Both the position numbers and the translations under genes were made by a program. This document shows, piece after piece, positions 8,374 through 17,192 of a stretch of 64,000 nt of DNA. Below the pieces are notes generated by a model that ran no database searches, was not told the DNA's origin, and saw only the letters and a program-made list of their open reading frames with translations. The first letter of the stretch is position 1; the number at the start of each line of letters is the position of its first letter. The stretch covers positions 62,001 to 126,000 of the forward strand of contig NZ_SAVB01000003.1 in assembly GCF_004022265.1 (NCBI RefSeq). Reading direction: 5' to 3'. The DNA comes from Paenirhodobacter ferrireducens. Its GTDB lineage: Bacteria > Pseudomonadota > Alphaproteobacteria > Rhodobacterales > Rhodobacteraceae.

Positions 8374-10158
8374 TCATTTCCAGCAGGCGATCTGCACGGT
8401 GAATTTCTGCGCCTCGACGGCCAGATCCTCGGCCGCGAGCGTGCCCGTGGCCTCCGACGCCGTCGGCATGAAGCCATGCTCGGCCAGCACCTGAACGAGC
8501 GGCATCGCCTGCACCGCCTCGGTCAGATCGGCGGGCATCAGCTTGGTGCCATCGGCCGCGCGCGGCAGGACGATGCCGACAAGCGCGCCCGAGCCATCGA
8601 GCACTGGCCCGCCCGCATCGCCCGCCAGGGTGTGCACCGCGAGCCGCGCCCGGTTCGCCTCGCCGGCAAGGCCGGTCAGATCGGAGAGCGTGCCGAAGCT
8701 CAGCACCGGCGCGGTCAGCGCCTCGGGATAGGAAAAGCCCGCCACCGCCACTTGCGCGCCGGCGGCGGTCGCCGCGGTCTCGAAGGTGACGATGCCGGCA
8801 GGGGCCATCGCCTTCTTCGGCCGCAGCACCGCAATGCCAAGCGCCGGATCGGTGAAGGCGAGATCCGCCTCCTCGTCCTCGATGGTGATCTTGGTGCAGG
8901 TGTCGAGCCCGGCGCCCGCCGTCAGCACCGCGCCCTTCTCGTCGATGAAGGCGCCCGAGCGGGCAAATTCCGGGTGCCGCCGCTCGAGCCCCGCCATCAG
9001 ATCGCCGCGCGTCACCGTCATCGGGGTGCCGAGCGAGGGATCGAGCGCGGTGCTGCCGATCGGCCGGAACGAGGCCTTCATCGCCGCCAGCACGCGCTGC
9101 ATCTTCGCCTCCTGCCCGGGCGGCCAGGCCAGGGTGAAGCCCTTGATCAGCCCGCCCGCCAGATGCGCCTCGGTCCAGGAGCGCAGGCTGTCGTTCTGCC
9201 CGGCGATGGTGAAGCCGCTGCGGTTGCGGCTGCGCTCGCCCTCGGCGGGCACCAGCGCCAGCGCCTGCATCCGGTCGTAAAGCCCGTAAAGCGCGTTCTG
9301 GTCGCCGGTCTGGGACAGCAGCAGCGCCGTGACGCCCGAGCCGTCCTTGGCGCGATAGACGACGAAGGGCGGGTCGTAGCGGTCGAATTCGATCAGGCCG
9401 AGCGGCAGGTCGATGGCAATGCCGGCGTCGGTCTCCTCGACGGTCTCGAGACCAAGGGCGGCGCGGTCGGCCGCGACGGCGGCGAGAAGCTGCGTCTGCT
9501 GCGTCGAGGCGAGCACGCCGGTCGGCGCAAAGCCCTGCGCCGTCTGCCATGCGGCGATCGCCGCGCGCGTGCCGCGGCCGAAGGCGCCGTCGATGGTGGC
9601 GTTGTAGAACCCCTGCCATTCGAGCGCGGCCTGAATCTCCATCCGTGCCTCGCGGTCAAGCGCCGCCTCGAGCCGCTGCGACTCGGCCAGCGTCTCGACC
9701 GGCGGCGTCGGTTCAGGGGCGGCGGGCAGAGCCTCGGCCGGGGGCGGTTCGGCGCCGGTGGTTTCGGGGGCGGGGGCCTCCGGCGCCGGCGTCCCGGCCG
9801 TCCCGGGCAGCGGGGCGGTGCCGTTGGGCCAGAACTGGCCGCGGAAGCGGCCGCCGTCCGAGACATAGCTGTCGCCCGGGATCAGCCCCTCGCGGCGCAG
9901 CGTGCGCAGCCGCGCCGTCGCCTCTGCGGTGTCGGCGAAGGGGCCGATAGCGATGGCATACCAGCCCGTCGACATCGCGAAACCGGCGATATCGGGGAAC
10001 ATGCCGGCCCAGTCCCGCGCGCGCTCCTCGGCCTGCGGGAGCGAGGGCTGCGCCTCGATCTGCAGCCAGACCGGCTCGGCCGCGCCGGGCCCCGTCCAGA
10101 TCAGCCCCGCCAGACCCGCCGCCGTCGCGAGGTGCATCGCCCTGCGCATTCCCGTCAT
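8374..10158 (-). CDS. Exported SPOR-like/peptidoglycan-binding protein with degenerate trypsin-like domain
   Basis: 594-residue secreted protein. It has a signal peptide (to about residue 27, ending GPGAAEP), then a SPOR-like repeat region (YAIAIGPFADTAEATARLRT), a Pro/Ala-rich linker, a PG_binding_1 domain (IQAALEWQGFYNATIDGAFG, about residues 175-235), a middle region and a C-terminal chymotrypsin-fold domain. The last is recognisable from GDAGGPVLDGSGALVGIVLP, but the usual GDSGGP serine is alanine. The position expected for TAAH reads LTAGAGLD, without His, and the Asp strand reads DPALGIAVL. I therefore infer a non-catalytic wall-binding or scaffold role. The start at ATG 10158 gives the cleanest signal peptide; GTG 10170 and ATG 10149 are alternatives. 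It is divergent from glyQ. Confidence 0.8.
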   Translation of the reverse strand: MTGMRRAMHLATAAGLAGLIWTGPGAAEPVWLQIEAQPSLPQAEERARDWAGMFPDIAGFAMSTGWYAIAIGPFADTAEATARLRTLRREGLIPGDSYVSDGGRFRGQFWPNGTAPLPGTAGTPAPEAPAPETTGAEPPPAEALPAAPEPTPPVETLAESQRLEAALDREARMEIQAALEWQGFYNATIDGAFGRGTRAAIAAWQTAQGFAPTGVLASTQQTQLLAAVAADRAALGLETVEETDAGIAIDLPLGLIEFDRYDPPFVVYRAKDGSGVTALLLSQTGDQNALYGLYDRMQALALVPAEGERSRNRSGFTIAGQNDSLRSWTEAHLAGGLIKGFTLAWPPGQEAKMQRVLAAMKASFRPIGSTALDPSLGTPMTVTRGDLMAGLERRHPEFARSGAFIDEKGAVLTAGAGLDTCTKITIEDEEADLAFTDPALGIAVLRPKKAMAPAGIVTFETAATAAGAQVAVAGFSYPEALTAPVLSFGTLSDLTGLAGEANRARLAVHTLAGDAGGPVLDGSGALVGIVLPRAADGTKLMPADLTEAVQAMPLVQVLAEHGFMPTASEATGTLAAEDLAVEAQKFTVQIACWK

Positions 10159-10319
10159 CGTGAAACCCACTTCCTGTTCTCAAAACGGGGTGAGGTTAGC
10201 AGGCTGACCGCCCGCGTCACCCCGGAAATCGCGGGAAATCGGGTCCGGGGGCAGGGCGGGGCGTTGACCCTTGCCCGGCGCTTGCCTAGAGAGAAGGCGC
10301 TTTGAACCAGAGGGAAGCC

Positions 10320-11258
10320 ATGTCGAACCCTGTCGCTCCGCGGTCGTTCCAGGAAATCATCCTGCGGCTCATGAATTACTGGGCCTCGAAAGGCTGCGCG
10401 GTGCTGCAGCCCTATGACATGGAGGTGGGCGCGGGCACCTTCCACCCGGCGACGACGCTGCGCTCGCTCGGCTCGAACCCCTGGGCCGCGGCCTATGTCC
10501 AGCCCTCGCGCCGTCCGACCGACGGCCGCTATGGCGAGAACCCGAACCGGCTGCAGCACTATTATCAGTATCAGGTGCTGATCAAGCCGAGCCCCTCGAA
10601 CCTGCAGGAGCTCTATCTCGGCTCGCTCGCCGCGATCGGCATCGACCTTGACCTGCACGACATCCGCTTCGTCGAGGACGACTGGGAGAGCCCGACGCTG
10701 GGCGCTTGGGGGCTTGGCTGGGAAGTCTGGTGCGACGGCATGGAAGTCAGCCAGTTCACCTATTTCCAGCAGGTCGGCGGGCATGACTGCAAGCCGGTCT
10801 CGGGCGAGCTGACCTATGGGCTCGAACGGCTGGCGATGTATGTGCTCGGCATCGACCACGTCATGCAGATGCCATTCAACGCGCCCGACGCGCCGATCCC
10901 GCTGACCTATGGCGACGTGTTCCGGCAGACCGAGGAAGAGTATTCGCGCCACAACTTCGATGCGGCCAACACCGAGATGCTCTTGCGCCATTTCGAGGAT
11001 GCCGAGGCGGAATGCGAGCGGCTGCTGTCCTTCCCGGCCGAAGACCCGAACTCGGGCAAGCGCATCATCATGGTGCACCCGGCCTATGACCAGTGCATCA
11101 AGGCGAGCCACCTGTTCAACCTGCTCGATGCGCGCGGGGTGATCTCGGTGACCGAGCGGCAGGCCTATATCGGCCGGGTCCGGGCGCTCGCCAAGAAATG
11201 CGCCGATGCCTTCGTGCAGACCACCGCCGGCGGCTGGACGCCCGACGCGGCCGCGTGA
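10320..11258 (+). CDS. glyQ: Glycyl-tRNA synthetase alpha subunit
   Basis: 312-residue catalytic subunit of the alpha2beta2 bacterial GlyRS. Conserved motifs include [20 protein letters not shown] at the N terminus, [19 protein letters not shown], the aminoacylation segment [20 protein letters not shown], and [20 protein letters not shown]. The start at 10320 (MSNPVAPRS) has AGAGGGAAG upstream. The beta subunit glyS follows 1.2 kb downstream on the same strand, but a convergent marC-family gene lies between, so glyQ probably has its own promoter in the 160-base gap with the divergent pseudoprotease gene. Confidence 0.98.
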   Translation: MSNPVAPRSFQEIILRLMNYWASKGCAVLQPYDMEVGAGTFHPATTLRSLGSNPWAAAYVQPSRRPTDGRYGENPNRLQHYYQYQVLIKPSPSNLQELYLGSLAAIGIDLDLHDIRFVEDDWESPTLGAWGLGWEVWCDGMEVSQFTYFQQVGGHDCKPVSGELTYGLERLAMYVLGIDHVMQMPFNAPDAPIPLTYGDVFRQTEEEYSRHNFDAANTEMLLRHFEDAEAECERLLSFPAEDPNSGKRIIMVHPAYDQCIKASHLFNLLDARGVISVTERQAYIGRVRALAKKCADAFVQTTAGGWTPDAAA

Positions 11259-11276
11259 CCCCGCGGGGCCGGGCGT

Positions 11277-11909
11277 TCAGCCCAGCCCCGGCAGCAGCGC
11301 CTTCAGCCCCGTCGTCGCCATGTCGACGGCGATGGCGATCAGGATCATTCCCATCAGCCGGGTCATGATGACGCGCAGCGTCTGCGTCGTCACCCGGGTG
11401 ATGGTGCCGGAAAACCACAGCACGCAGAGCATCGCCAGCAAAACGCAGCCGATCGCGAGCGCGAGCGCGACAGAGCCCGCAAGCCCCCGCGCCTGCCCGG
11501 TAAAGATCACCAGGGTGGCGATCGTGCCGGGCCCGACGATCATCGGGAAGGTCATCGGGTAGAAGGCGATGCTGTCAAGCGCCTGCTGCTGGGCTTGTTC
11601 GTCGGGGGTGCCCGAATGGGCGCTGTGGCCATTGCCGTTCAGCATACCAAGCCCGATTGTCGCCAGCACGATCCCGCCCGCGACGCGGAAGTCGTCGATG
11701 CTGATCCCGAAGACCGACAGCACCCGCAGCCCCGCCACCGCGATCACGAGGCACATCCCGGCGCTGAAGGCGATGGTGGCCAGCGCCGCGCGGTGCCGGC
11801 TGGGCGCATCCCAGTCCGCGGTCAGGCTGAGAAACATCGGCAACGCGATGAACGGGTTCATGATCGCGAAGAAGGCGGCGAGCGACTTGATGAAGAACAG
11901 GGGATCCAA
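11277..11909 (-). CDS. MarC family integral membrane protein
   Basis: 210-residue protein with six predicted membrane helices and the MarC/UPF0056 pattern: FFAIMNPFIALPMFLSLT near residue 12, VAGGIVLATIGLGMLNG near 72, and FYPMTFPMIVGPGTIATLV near 113. The transported substrate, if any, is unknown; the old link to antibiotic resistance in E. coli was not upheld. I chose the TTG at 11909 (reads DPLFFIKSL next) because AAGGAAG lies 6 bases upstream and homology begins there; ATG 11948 is possible but lacks a ribosome site. The gene is convergent with glyQ, with an 18-base gap. Confidence 0.85.
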   Translation of the reverse strand: MDPLFFIKSLAAFFAIMNPFIALPMFLSLTADWDAPSRHRAALATIAFSAGMCLVIAVAGLRVLSVFGISIDDFRVAGGIVLATIGLGMLNGNGHSAHSGTPDEQAQQQALDSIAFYPMTFPMIVGPGTIATLVIFTGQARGLAGSVALALAIGCVLLAMLCVLWFSGTITRVTTQTLRVIMTRLMGMILIAIAVDMATTGLKALLPGLG

Positions 11910-12017
11910 TGCGTCTTCCTTCCGGCTGTCGTGCCTGTCTAACGGCATGAACCCGATTGTGCAAAATCCTCCTGCCTGCGCTTGCGCGGCGGCGGGCGGG
12001 CCTGTATGCGCTGGGCT

Positions 12018-12500
12018 ATGGCGGTCAGGGGACGATATGTCGGAGGCTTTCTCGTGTTCAGCGCGCTGATCACCGGGGCTGCGGTCTATTATCTGCAGGT
12101 CTACGGCTATTATCATGCGGTCGATGCGGCGGCGCCTGCCGCCGAGGTGCGGCTGACCGCGATCGAGACCGGCGCGCCCGAGCCGATCCTCGCCGAGGAT
12201 TTTCAGGGCATCGACGCCGACAGCTCGCCGCTGCGCTATCGCGGCTGCTTCCGCACGCCGATGAGCCTTGCGCTGCTGACCGAGACCTTCACCGTCTATG
12301 ACAAGGCCACGCCGCTCACCGCGCCGGGCTGGTTCTCCTGTTTCGACGCGGCCCGGATCGGCGCCGATATCGAGACAGGGACGGCGGTGGCCTTCCTGTC
12401 CGAACACGACATCCACCCCGGCGTCGACCGCGTGGTGGCGATTTATCCCGATGGCCGGGCCTATGCCTGGCAGCAACTGAATGACGAAGCGGGGAAGTGA
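12018..12500 (+). CDS. Small membrane-anchored protein upstream of glyS (DUF6446-like)
   Basis: 160-residue protein with one N-terminal membrane anchor (about residues 7-27, GFLVFSALITGAAVYYLQ) followed by a soluble domain with two separated cysteines (RYRGCFRTP and GWFSCFDAA), presumably periplasmic. It resembles the short anchored proteins that precede glyS in Rhodobacterales (DUF6446), whose function is unknown. The stop at 12498-12500 is one base before the glyS start, so translation is coupled and the pair forms an operon. Starts at 12018 (MAVRGRYVGG) or 12006 are both possible; neither has a strong ribosome site. A link to glycyl-tRNA metabolism is only positional. Confidence 0.7.
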   Translation: MAVRGRYVGGFLVFSALITGAAVYYLQVYGYYHAVDAAAPAAEVRLTAIETGAPEPILAEDFQGIDADSSPLRYRGCFRTPMSLALLTETFTVYDKATPLTAPGWFSCFDAARIGADIETGTAVAFLSEHDIHPGVDRVVAIYPDGRAYAWQQLNDEAGK

Positions 12501-12501
12501 C

Positions 12502-14562
12502 ATGCCCGATCTGCTGATTGAACTCTTCTCCGAGGAGATCCCGGCGCGGATGCAGCCGGGGGCGCGGGAAGCGCTGAAGAAGCTGGTGACCGACGGTCTC
12601 GTCGAGGCCGGCCTGACCTATGGTCATGCCGCGGCCTTCTCGACGCCGCGGCGCCTGACGCTGGCCCTCGAGGGGCTGAGCGCCGAAAGCCCGACGCTGC
12701 GCGAAGAGCGCAAGGGCCCCTCGACCGGCGCGAACGAGAAGGCGATCGAGGGCTTCCTGCGCTCGACCGGCCTGACGCTCGAGCAGCTCGAGGTGCGCGA
12801 CGACAAGAAGGGTCAGGTCTATTTCGCCGTGGTCGAGAAACCCGGCCGCAGCGCGCCCGAGATCGTCGCCGAGGTGCTGGAAAAGACGATCCGCACTTTC
12901 CCCTGGCCGAAGTCGATGCGCTGGGGCTCGGGCACGCTCAAATGGGTGCGGCCGCTGCATTCGATCCTGTGCCTGCTGACCACCGAGGCCGGCGCCGAGG
13001 TCGTCGATCTGGAAGTCGAGGGCATCCGCTCGGGCAACACCACCGAGGGCCACCGCTTCATGGCGCCGGGCCGCTTCGCGGTCTCGGGCTTTGACGATTA
13101 CGTCGCCAAGCTGAAGGCGGCGAAGGTCGTGCTCGACAGTGCCGAGCGCGAGGAGATCCTGTGGAACGAGGCGCAGACGCTGGCCTTCGCGCGCGGGCTC
13201 GAGCTGGTGCCCGACCGGGGCCTTCTGGCCGAGGTCGCGGGGCTGGTCGAATGGCCGGTCGCGCTGATGGGCGACATCGCCGAAACCTTCCTCGGCCTGC
13301 CGCCCGAGGTGCTGCAGACCTCGATGAAGGAGCATCAGAAGTTCTTCTCGGTGAAGAACCCGAAGACCGGCCGGATCGAGGGCTTCGTCACCGTGGCGAA
13401 CCGCGAGACCGCCGACCATGGCGCGACGATCCTGAAGGGCAACCTCAAGGTGCTGTCGGCGCGGCTGTCGGATGCCAAGTTCTTCTGGGAACACGACCTG
13501 CGGATCGTCAAGACCGAGGGGCTCGAGGGCATGGGCGAGGGGCTGGCCCAGGTCACCTTCCACAACAAGCTCGGCTCCCAGGCGGCGCGGATCGAACGCA
13601 TCGAGGCGCTGGCTCAGGAGATCGCGCCGATGGTCGGTGCGCAGCCCGATCTGGCCGCCGAGGCCGCGCGGGTGGTGAAATCCGACCTGCGCTCGGCGAT
13701 GGTCGGCGAGTTCCCGGAACTTCAGGGCCTGATGGGCAGCTATTACGCCCGGGCCGCGGGCCTGCCCGAGGCGGTCGCGAATGCCTGCAAGGGCCATTAC
13801 TCGCCGCTCGGCCCCTCGGACGAGGTGCCCTCGGAGCCGGTGACGGTGGCGGTGGCGCTCGCTGACAAGATCGACACGCTCACCGGCTTCTGGGCGATCG
13901 ACGAGAAGCCCACGGGCTCGAAAGACCCCTTCGCGCTGCGTCGTGCGGCGCTGGGCGTGATCCGGCTGGTGCTGGTGAACGGGCTGCGGCTTGACCTTGC
14001 GAAGGTCTTCGCGACGGCGAATGACAAGACCGATGCGGCCGACCTTCTGGCTTTCTTCCATGACCGCCTGAAGGTCTTCATGAAGGATCAGAACATCCGC
14101 CACGACGTGATCGACGCGGTGCTCGCCATGCCGGGCAACGACGATCTGACGCTTGTCGTGAAGCGGGCCGAGGCGCTGGTCGCGTTCCTGAAGACCGAGG
14201 ATGGCGGCAACCTGATCCAGGGCTTCAAGCGCGCCAACAACATCCTCAGCCAGGCCGAGGCGAAGGACGGGGTCGAATACAGCTTCGGCGCCGATCCGAA
14301 GTTTGTCGAAGGCGCCGAGGAGACGGCGCTGTTCGCCGCGCTCGATGCCGCCGAGGCGGCGATCGGCCCGGCGATGGCGGCCGAGGAGTTCGGCGCCGCG
14401 ATGGCCGCGATGGCCGCCCTGCGCGCGCCGATCGACGCCTTCTTCACCGCGGTGCAGATCAATGCCGAGAACGAGATCGTGCGCCGCAACCGGCTCAACC
14501 TGCTCTCGCGCATCCGCCAGATCTGCCTGAGCGTCGCCGACCTTGCGAAGATCGAGGGCTGA
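12502..14562 (+). CDS. glyS: Glycyl-tRNA synthetase beta subunit
   Basis: 686-residue beta subunit of GlyRS, needed for tRNA binding and activity of the alpha subunit. The N terminus MPDLLIELFSEEIPARMQPG is characteristic. Inner motifs such as PKSMRWGSGTLKWVRPLHSI near residue 132 and TSMKEHQKFFSVKNPKTG near 273 are typical, and the HD-like domain (ADKIDTLTGFWAIDEKPTGS, about 452) precedes the C-terminal DALR anticodon-binding region. The start at 12502 has GGGGAAGTG upstream and follows the preceding stop by one base. A copy of the REP-like palindrome arm follows it at 14629-14654, at the junction with the convergent SorC regulator. Confidence 0.98.
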   Translation: MPDLLIELFSEEIPARMQPGAREALKKLVTDGLVEAGLTYGHAAAFSTPRRLTLALEGLSAESPTLREERKGPSTGANEKAIEGFLRSTGLTLEQLEVRDDKKGQVYFAVVEKPGRSAPEIVAEVLEKTIRTFPWPKSMRWGSGTLKWVRPLHSILCLLTTEAGAEVVDLEVEGIRSGNTTEGHRFMAPGRFAVSGFDDYVAKLKAAKVVLDSAEREEILWNEAQTLAFARGLELVPDRGLLAEVAGLVEWPVALMGDIAETFLGLPPEVLQTSMKEHQKFFSVKNPKTGRIEGFVTVANRETADHGATILKGNLKVLSARLSDAKFFWEHDLRIVKTEGLEGMGEGLAQVTFHNKLGSQAARIERIEALAQEIAPMVGAQPDLAAEAARVVKSDLRSAMVGEFPELQGLMGSYYARAAGLPEAVANACKGHYSPLGPSDEVPSEPVTVAVALADKIDTLTGFWAIDEKPTGSKDPFALRRAALGVIRLVLVNGLRLDLAKVFATANDKTDAADLLAFFHDRLKVFMKDQNIRHDVIDAVLAMPGNDDLTLVVKRAEALVAFLKTEDGGNLIQGFKRANNILSQAEAKDGVEYSFGADPKFVEGAEETALFAALDAAEAAIGPAMAAEEFGAAMAAMAALRAPIDAFFTAVQINAENEIVRRNRLNLLSRIRQICLSVADLAKIEG

Positions 14563-14628
14563 GCCCCGGCGCGGCGCCCCTTCCCCGGCCGGGGAGGGGG
14601 CGCTGCCCCCGCCTGCCGCTGGCAGGCC

Positions 14629-14654
14629 CCCCGAGGTATTTCGGGCAAGATGAA
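14629..14654. repeat. REP-like repeat arm between convergent glyS and SorC-type gene
   Basis: 26 bases (CCCCGAGGTATTTC then GGGCAAGATGAA) are identical to the reverse complement of the right arm of the palindrome at 51894-51958. Both copies lie between convergent gene ends. The surrounding 14563-14671 gap also holds GC-rich self-complementary stretches (GGCCGGGGAGGGGGCGC) that could help terminate transcription. Confidence 0.75.
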
Positions 14655-14671
14655 AGCCCCGGGGTGTTTCC

Positions 14672-15679
14672 TTAGGTGGCCGCGAGGGCGAGGGCCGTCG
14701 CCTCGTCGGTGACGAGGACGCTCGCCAGCCCGCCGCGCAGCATGGCGCGGATCGCCTCGACCTTTTCCGGACCGCCGCCGATGCAGATCCGCTCGGGCAC
14801 CTGCAGCAGATCGCCAAGCGCCATGGTGATGTGGCGGCCGTCGAACTCGCTGTGCACGATCCTGCCGTCCGCATCGAAGAAATAGCCCGCGGCGAAGCCC
14901 ACCGCGCCGAGGTCGCGATAGGCGGCAAGCTCGGCCTCGGTCATGAAGCCGCCCTGCACCAGCAGCGTCTCGCCGGTCAGCTGGGTGACGCCGAACACCG
15001 CCTTGGTGCAGCCGCGCAGCAGCGCGAAATGGTCGCGGATCGCCGGCTCGTGCATCAGGATCTCCTTCACATGCGGCGAGGAGACGACGCCCGGCGCATG
15101 CAGGTTGATCGCCCGCGCGTTCAGCCGCGCCGCGATGTTCGAGGTGCACAGCACCGGCGAGAAGTCGAAGGTGGCGGCGGAGGATCCGGTGATCTGCGCC
15201 ACGGTGACGGTCGGGCAGGCGATGGCACTGAGGTGTTGCGAGAGCGCGAGCACGGTGCGCCCCCAGGCGACGCCGATCGTGTCCTCGGGCCGCAGCCGGT
15301 TTTCCAGCACCCGCGCCGCGAGATGGCCGATCTGGCCATGCAGCGATCCGCCCTCGCCCTCGCCCTCGCGCTGGCGCGGCAGGATGTAGCATTCCGCAAG
15401 GCCTGTCGCGGCGCAGATCTTCAGTGACAGCGCCATTCCGGCGATTCGCGTCGGGTCGATCGAGATGTTCACCACCCCCTCGTCGCGCGCCTTCTGCAGC
15501 AGGTTGAACACCGAGGCGCGGGAGATCCCCAGCTCCTCGGCGATCCGGTCCTGCTTTTGCCCCTGCTCGTAATAGAGCCAGGCCGCCCAGAGCACCTCGT
15601 CCATGCCGAATTGCGCCGGAACGGCGCGCCGGCCGGTCCGGGGCTCGGTCGTCTCGATCAAATCCGCTTTTCTTGCCAT
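14672..15679 (-). CDS. SorC/DeoR-type sugar-binding transcriptional regulator
   Basis: 335-residue regulator. It has an N-terminal helix-turn-helix (QKQDRIAEELGISRASVFNL, about residues 42-61) and a C-terminal sugar-phosphate-isomerase-like effector domain with IGVAWGRTVLALSQHL, VAQITGSSAATF and ICIGGGPEKVEAIRAML. SorC-family proteins usually repress adjacent catabolic operons and are released by a phosphorylated sugar intermediate; EryD of erythritol catabolism is one relative (family knowledge). The start at ATG 15679 has AAGGGAAAA upstream. It is divergent from the ten-gene catabolic operon and shares a 172-base control region containing a palindrome at 15785-15813, so it very likely regulates that operon and itself. 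Confidence 0.9.
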   Translation of the reverse strand: MARKADLIETTEPRTGRRAVPAQFGMDEVLWAAWLYYEQGQKQDRIAEELGISRASVFNLLQKARDEGVVNISIDPTRIAGMALSLKICAATGLAECYILPRQREGEGEGGSLHGQIGHLAARVLENRLRPEDTIGVAWGRTVLALSQHLSAIACPTVTVAQITGSSAATFDFSPVLCTSNIAARLNARAINLHAPGVVSSPHVKEILMHEPAIRDHFALLRGCTKAVFGVTQLTGETLLVQGGFMTEAELAAYRDLGAVGFAAGYFFDADGRIVHSEFDGRHITMALGDLLQVPERICIGGGPEKVEAIRAMLRGGLASVLVTDEATALALAAT

Positions 15680-15784
15680 GCGTTTTCCCTTCGTCGGTCG
15701 GGGCCGAAATGCGCCCCGACCTGTTGGGCAGTCTCGCATGAAAGCGGGTGTTTTGGCAAATGCCGACATTACGTGAAAATTGTT

Positions 15785-15813
15785 GTTGACGAATGACAGA
15801 GTCATCTGGCAAC
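15785..15813. promoter_or_regulatory. Candidate operator for the SorC-type regulator
   Basis: Two 13-base half-sites, GTTGACGAATGAC and GTCATCTGGCAAC, form an inverted repeat (10 of 13 positions match) around an AGA centre, with a perfect ATGAC/GTCAT core. It lies 39 bases before the first start codon of the operon and overlaps a TTGACG that could be a -35 element. The assignment as operator is inference. Confidence 0.55.
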
Positions 15814-15851
15814 TTTCAAATCAAGGGAGAGCACTTGCTTGGGAGGAGCAG

Positions 15852-17192
15852 ATGAGCTTGCCGCTGACGGCGCGCGAGAGCGCGACCGGGGGCTGGAATG
15901 CCCTCATCGAAGACGTCACCACCGGCCGCTGGCAGGACCCGGACACCGGGGCTGCGGTCACCGTGCCGTTCCGCTGCATCGAGATCGGCGACGGGTTTGC
16001 CGCTGGGGCGCGGGATCTGGTCGAGCGGGTGATGCGGGCCGGGAGCTATGCCGTGGTCTGCGACGCCGACACCGCCGAGGCGATGGGGGCCGAGGTTGCC
16101 CGGGCGATGGGGGCGACGGCACGGCTGGTCGTGCTCGATCACCCGCATGCCGACGCGGCGCAGGTGCGGGCGCTGAGCGACGAGACCCGCGATGTCGAGG
16201 CGCTGATCGCCGTCGGTTCGGGCACGATCAACGATCTTTGCAAATACGCGACCTTCCGCGACGGGCGGGCCTACAGCGTCTTCGGCACCGCGCCCTCGAT
16301 GAACGGATACACCTCGTCGACGGCCTCGATCACCCTCGAGTCCGGGCTGAAGACGACGCAGAAGGCGCATGCCGCGCGCGGCGTCTTCATCGACATCGGG
16401 GTTTCGGCCGCGGCGCCGCAATACCTGATCGGGGCGGGGCTCGGTGACAGCCTGTGCCGCCCCACCGCGCAGGTCGACTGGTATTTCTCGCATGTGATGC
16501 TGGGCACGCGCTATGCCACCGCCCCCTATCTGCTGCAGGAAGAGGACGAGGCCGCGGTTCTGGCGCGCAGCGCCGGGCTTGGTGCGCGCGAGCATGACGC
16601 CATCGGCTACCTGCAGCGGCTGCTGACGCTCGGCGGGCTGGGCATCGCGGTGGTGGGGATGAGCCACCCGGGCTCGATGGGCGAGCATCAGATCTCGCAC
16701 TGGATCGACAGCTTTGCCGGCGCGCGGCATCCGGGCACGGTGCATGGCCAGCAGGTCGGCGTTGCCTCGGTCACCATGGCGCGGCTGCAGGCGCGGATCC
16801 TCGCGATGGAAGAGGCGCCGCGGCTGCGGCCCTGGCAGCCCGACGAGGCGGCGATCCGGGCGCGCTATCCGGCCGCCGCGGTTGAGGATTGCCTGACCGC
16901 GAGCCGGGCGAAGGCGATGACGGCCGAGGATGCCGAAGCCTTCAACGCCAAGCTTGCCGCGATCTGGCCCGAACTGCGCGCGACGCTCGGCGCGATGATG
17001 CTGCCGCCGGACGAGATGGCGGCGCATCTGCGCGCGGCCGGCGGCGGTGCGACGCCGGCCGAGATCGGCCTCGACCGCGACCTCTATATCGAGGCGCTGC
17101 GCCACTGCCGCGAGATGCGCGACCGCTATTCGCTGCTCGATCTGGCCGAGGACATCGGCATTCTGGACGATTTCATCGAGGAGGAAGTCTGA
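15852..17192 (+). CDS. AraM/EgsA-like sn-glycerol-1-phosphate dehydrogenase
   Basis: 446-residue member of the iron/zinc alcohol dehydrogenase superfamily, closest in pattern to bacterial AraM and archaeal G1P dehydrogenase, which interconvert glycerol-1-phosphate and dihydroxyacetone phosphate with NAD(P). Visible features are a dinucleotide-binding segment (IAVGSGTINDLCKYATFRDG), the substrate loop PSMNGYTSSTASI, and metal ligands Asp in GLGDSLCRPTAQVDW, His in SMGEHQISH and His in VHGQQVG. The start at 15852 has GGGAGGAGCAG upstream. It is the first gene of the catabolic operon and overlaps the HAD gene by one base (TGATG). In this context it may oxidise a sugar-alcohol phosphate other than G1P (inference). 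Confidence 0.85.
   Translation: MSLPLTARESATGGWNALIEDVTTGRWQDPDTGAAVTVPFRCIEIGDGFAAGARDLVERVMRAGSYAVVCDADTAEAMGAEVARAMGATARLVVLDHPHADAAQVRALSDETRDVEALIAVGSGTINDLCKYATFRDGRAYSVFGTAPSMNGYTSSTASITLESGLKTTQKAHAARGVFIDIGVSAAAPQYLIGAGLGDSLCRPTAQVDWYFSHVMLGTRYATAPYLLQEEDEAAVLARSAGLGAREHDAIGYLQRLLTLGGLGIAVVGMSHPGSMGEHQISHWIDSFAGARHPGTVHGQQVGVASVTMARLQARILAMEEAPRLRPWQPDEAAIRARYPAAAVEDCLTASRAKAMTAEDAEAFNAKLAAIWPELRATLGAMMLPPDEMAAHLRAAGGGATPAEIGLDRDLYIEALRHCREMRDRYSLLDLAEDIGILDDFIEEEV

Noticed and set aside
12316-14928. An 870-codon open frame antisense to glyS
   Set aside because: Mirror of glyS third-position bias; crosses the glyS 3' end and part of the SorC gene without any protein motif.
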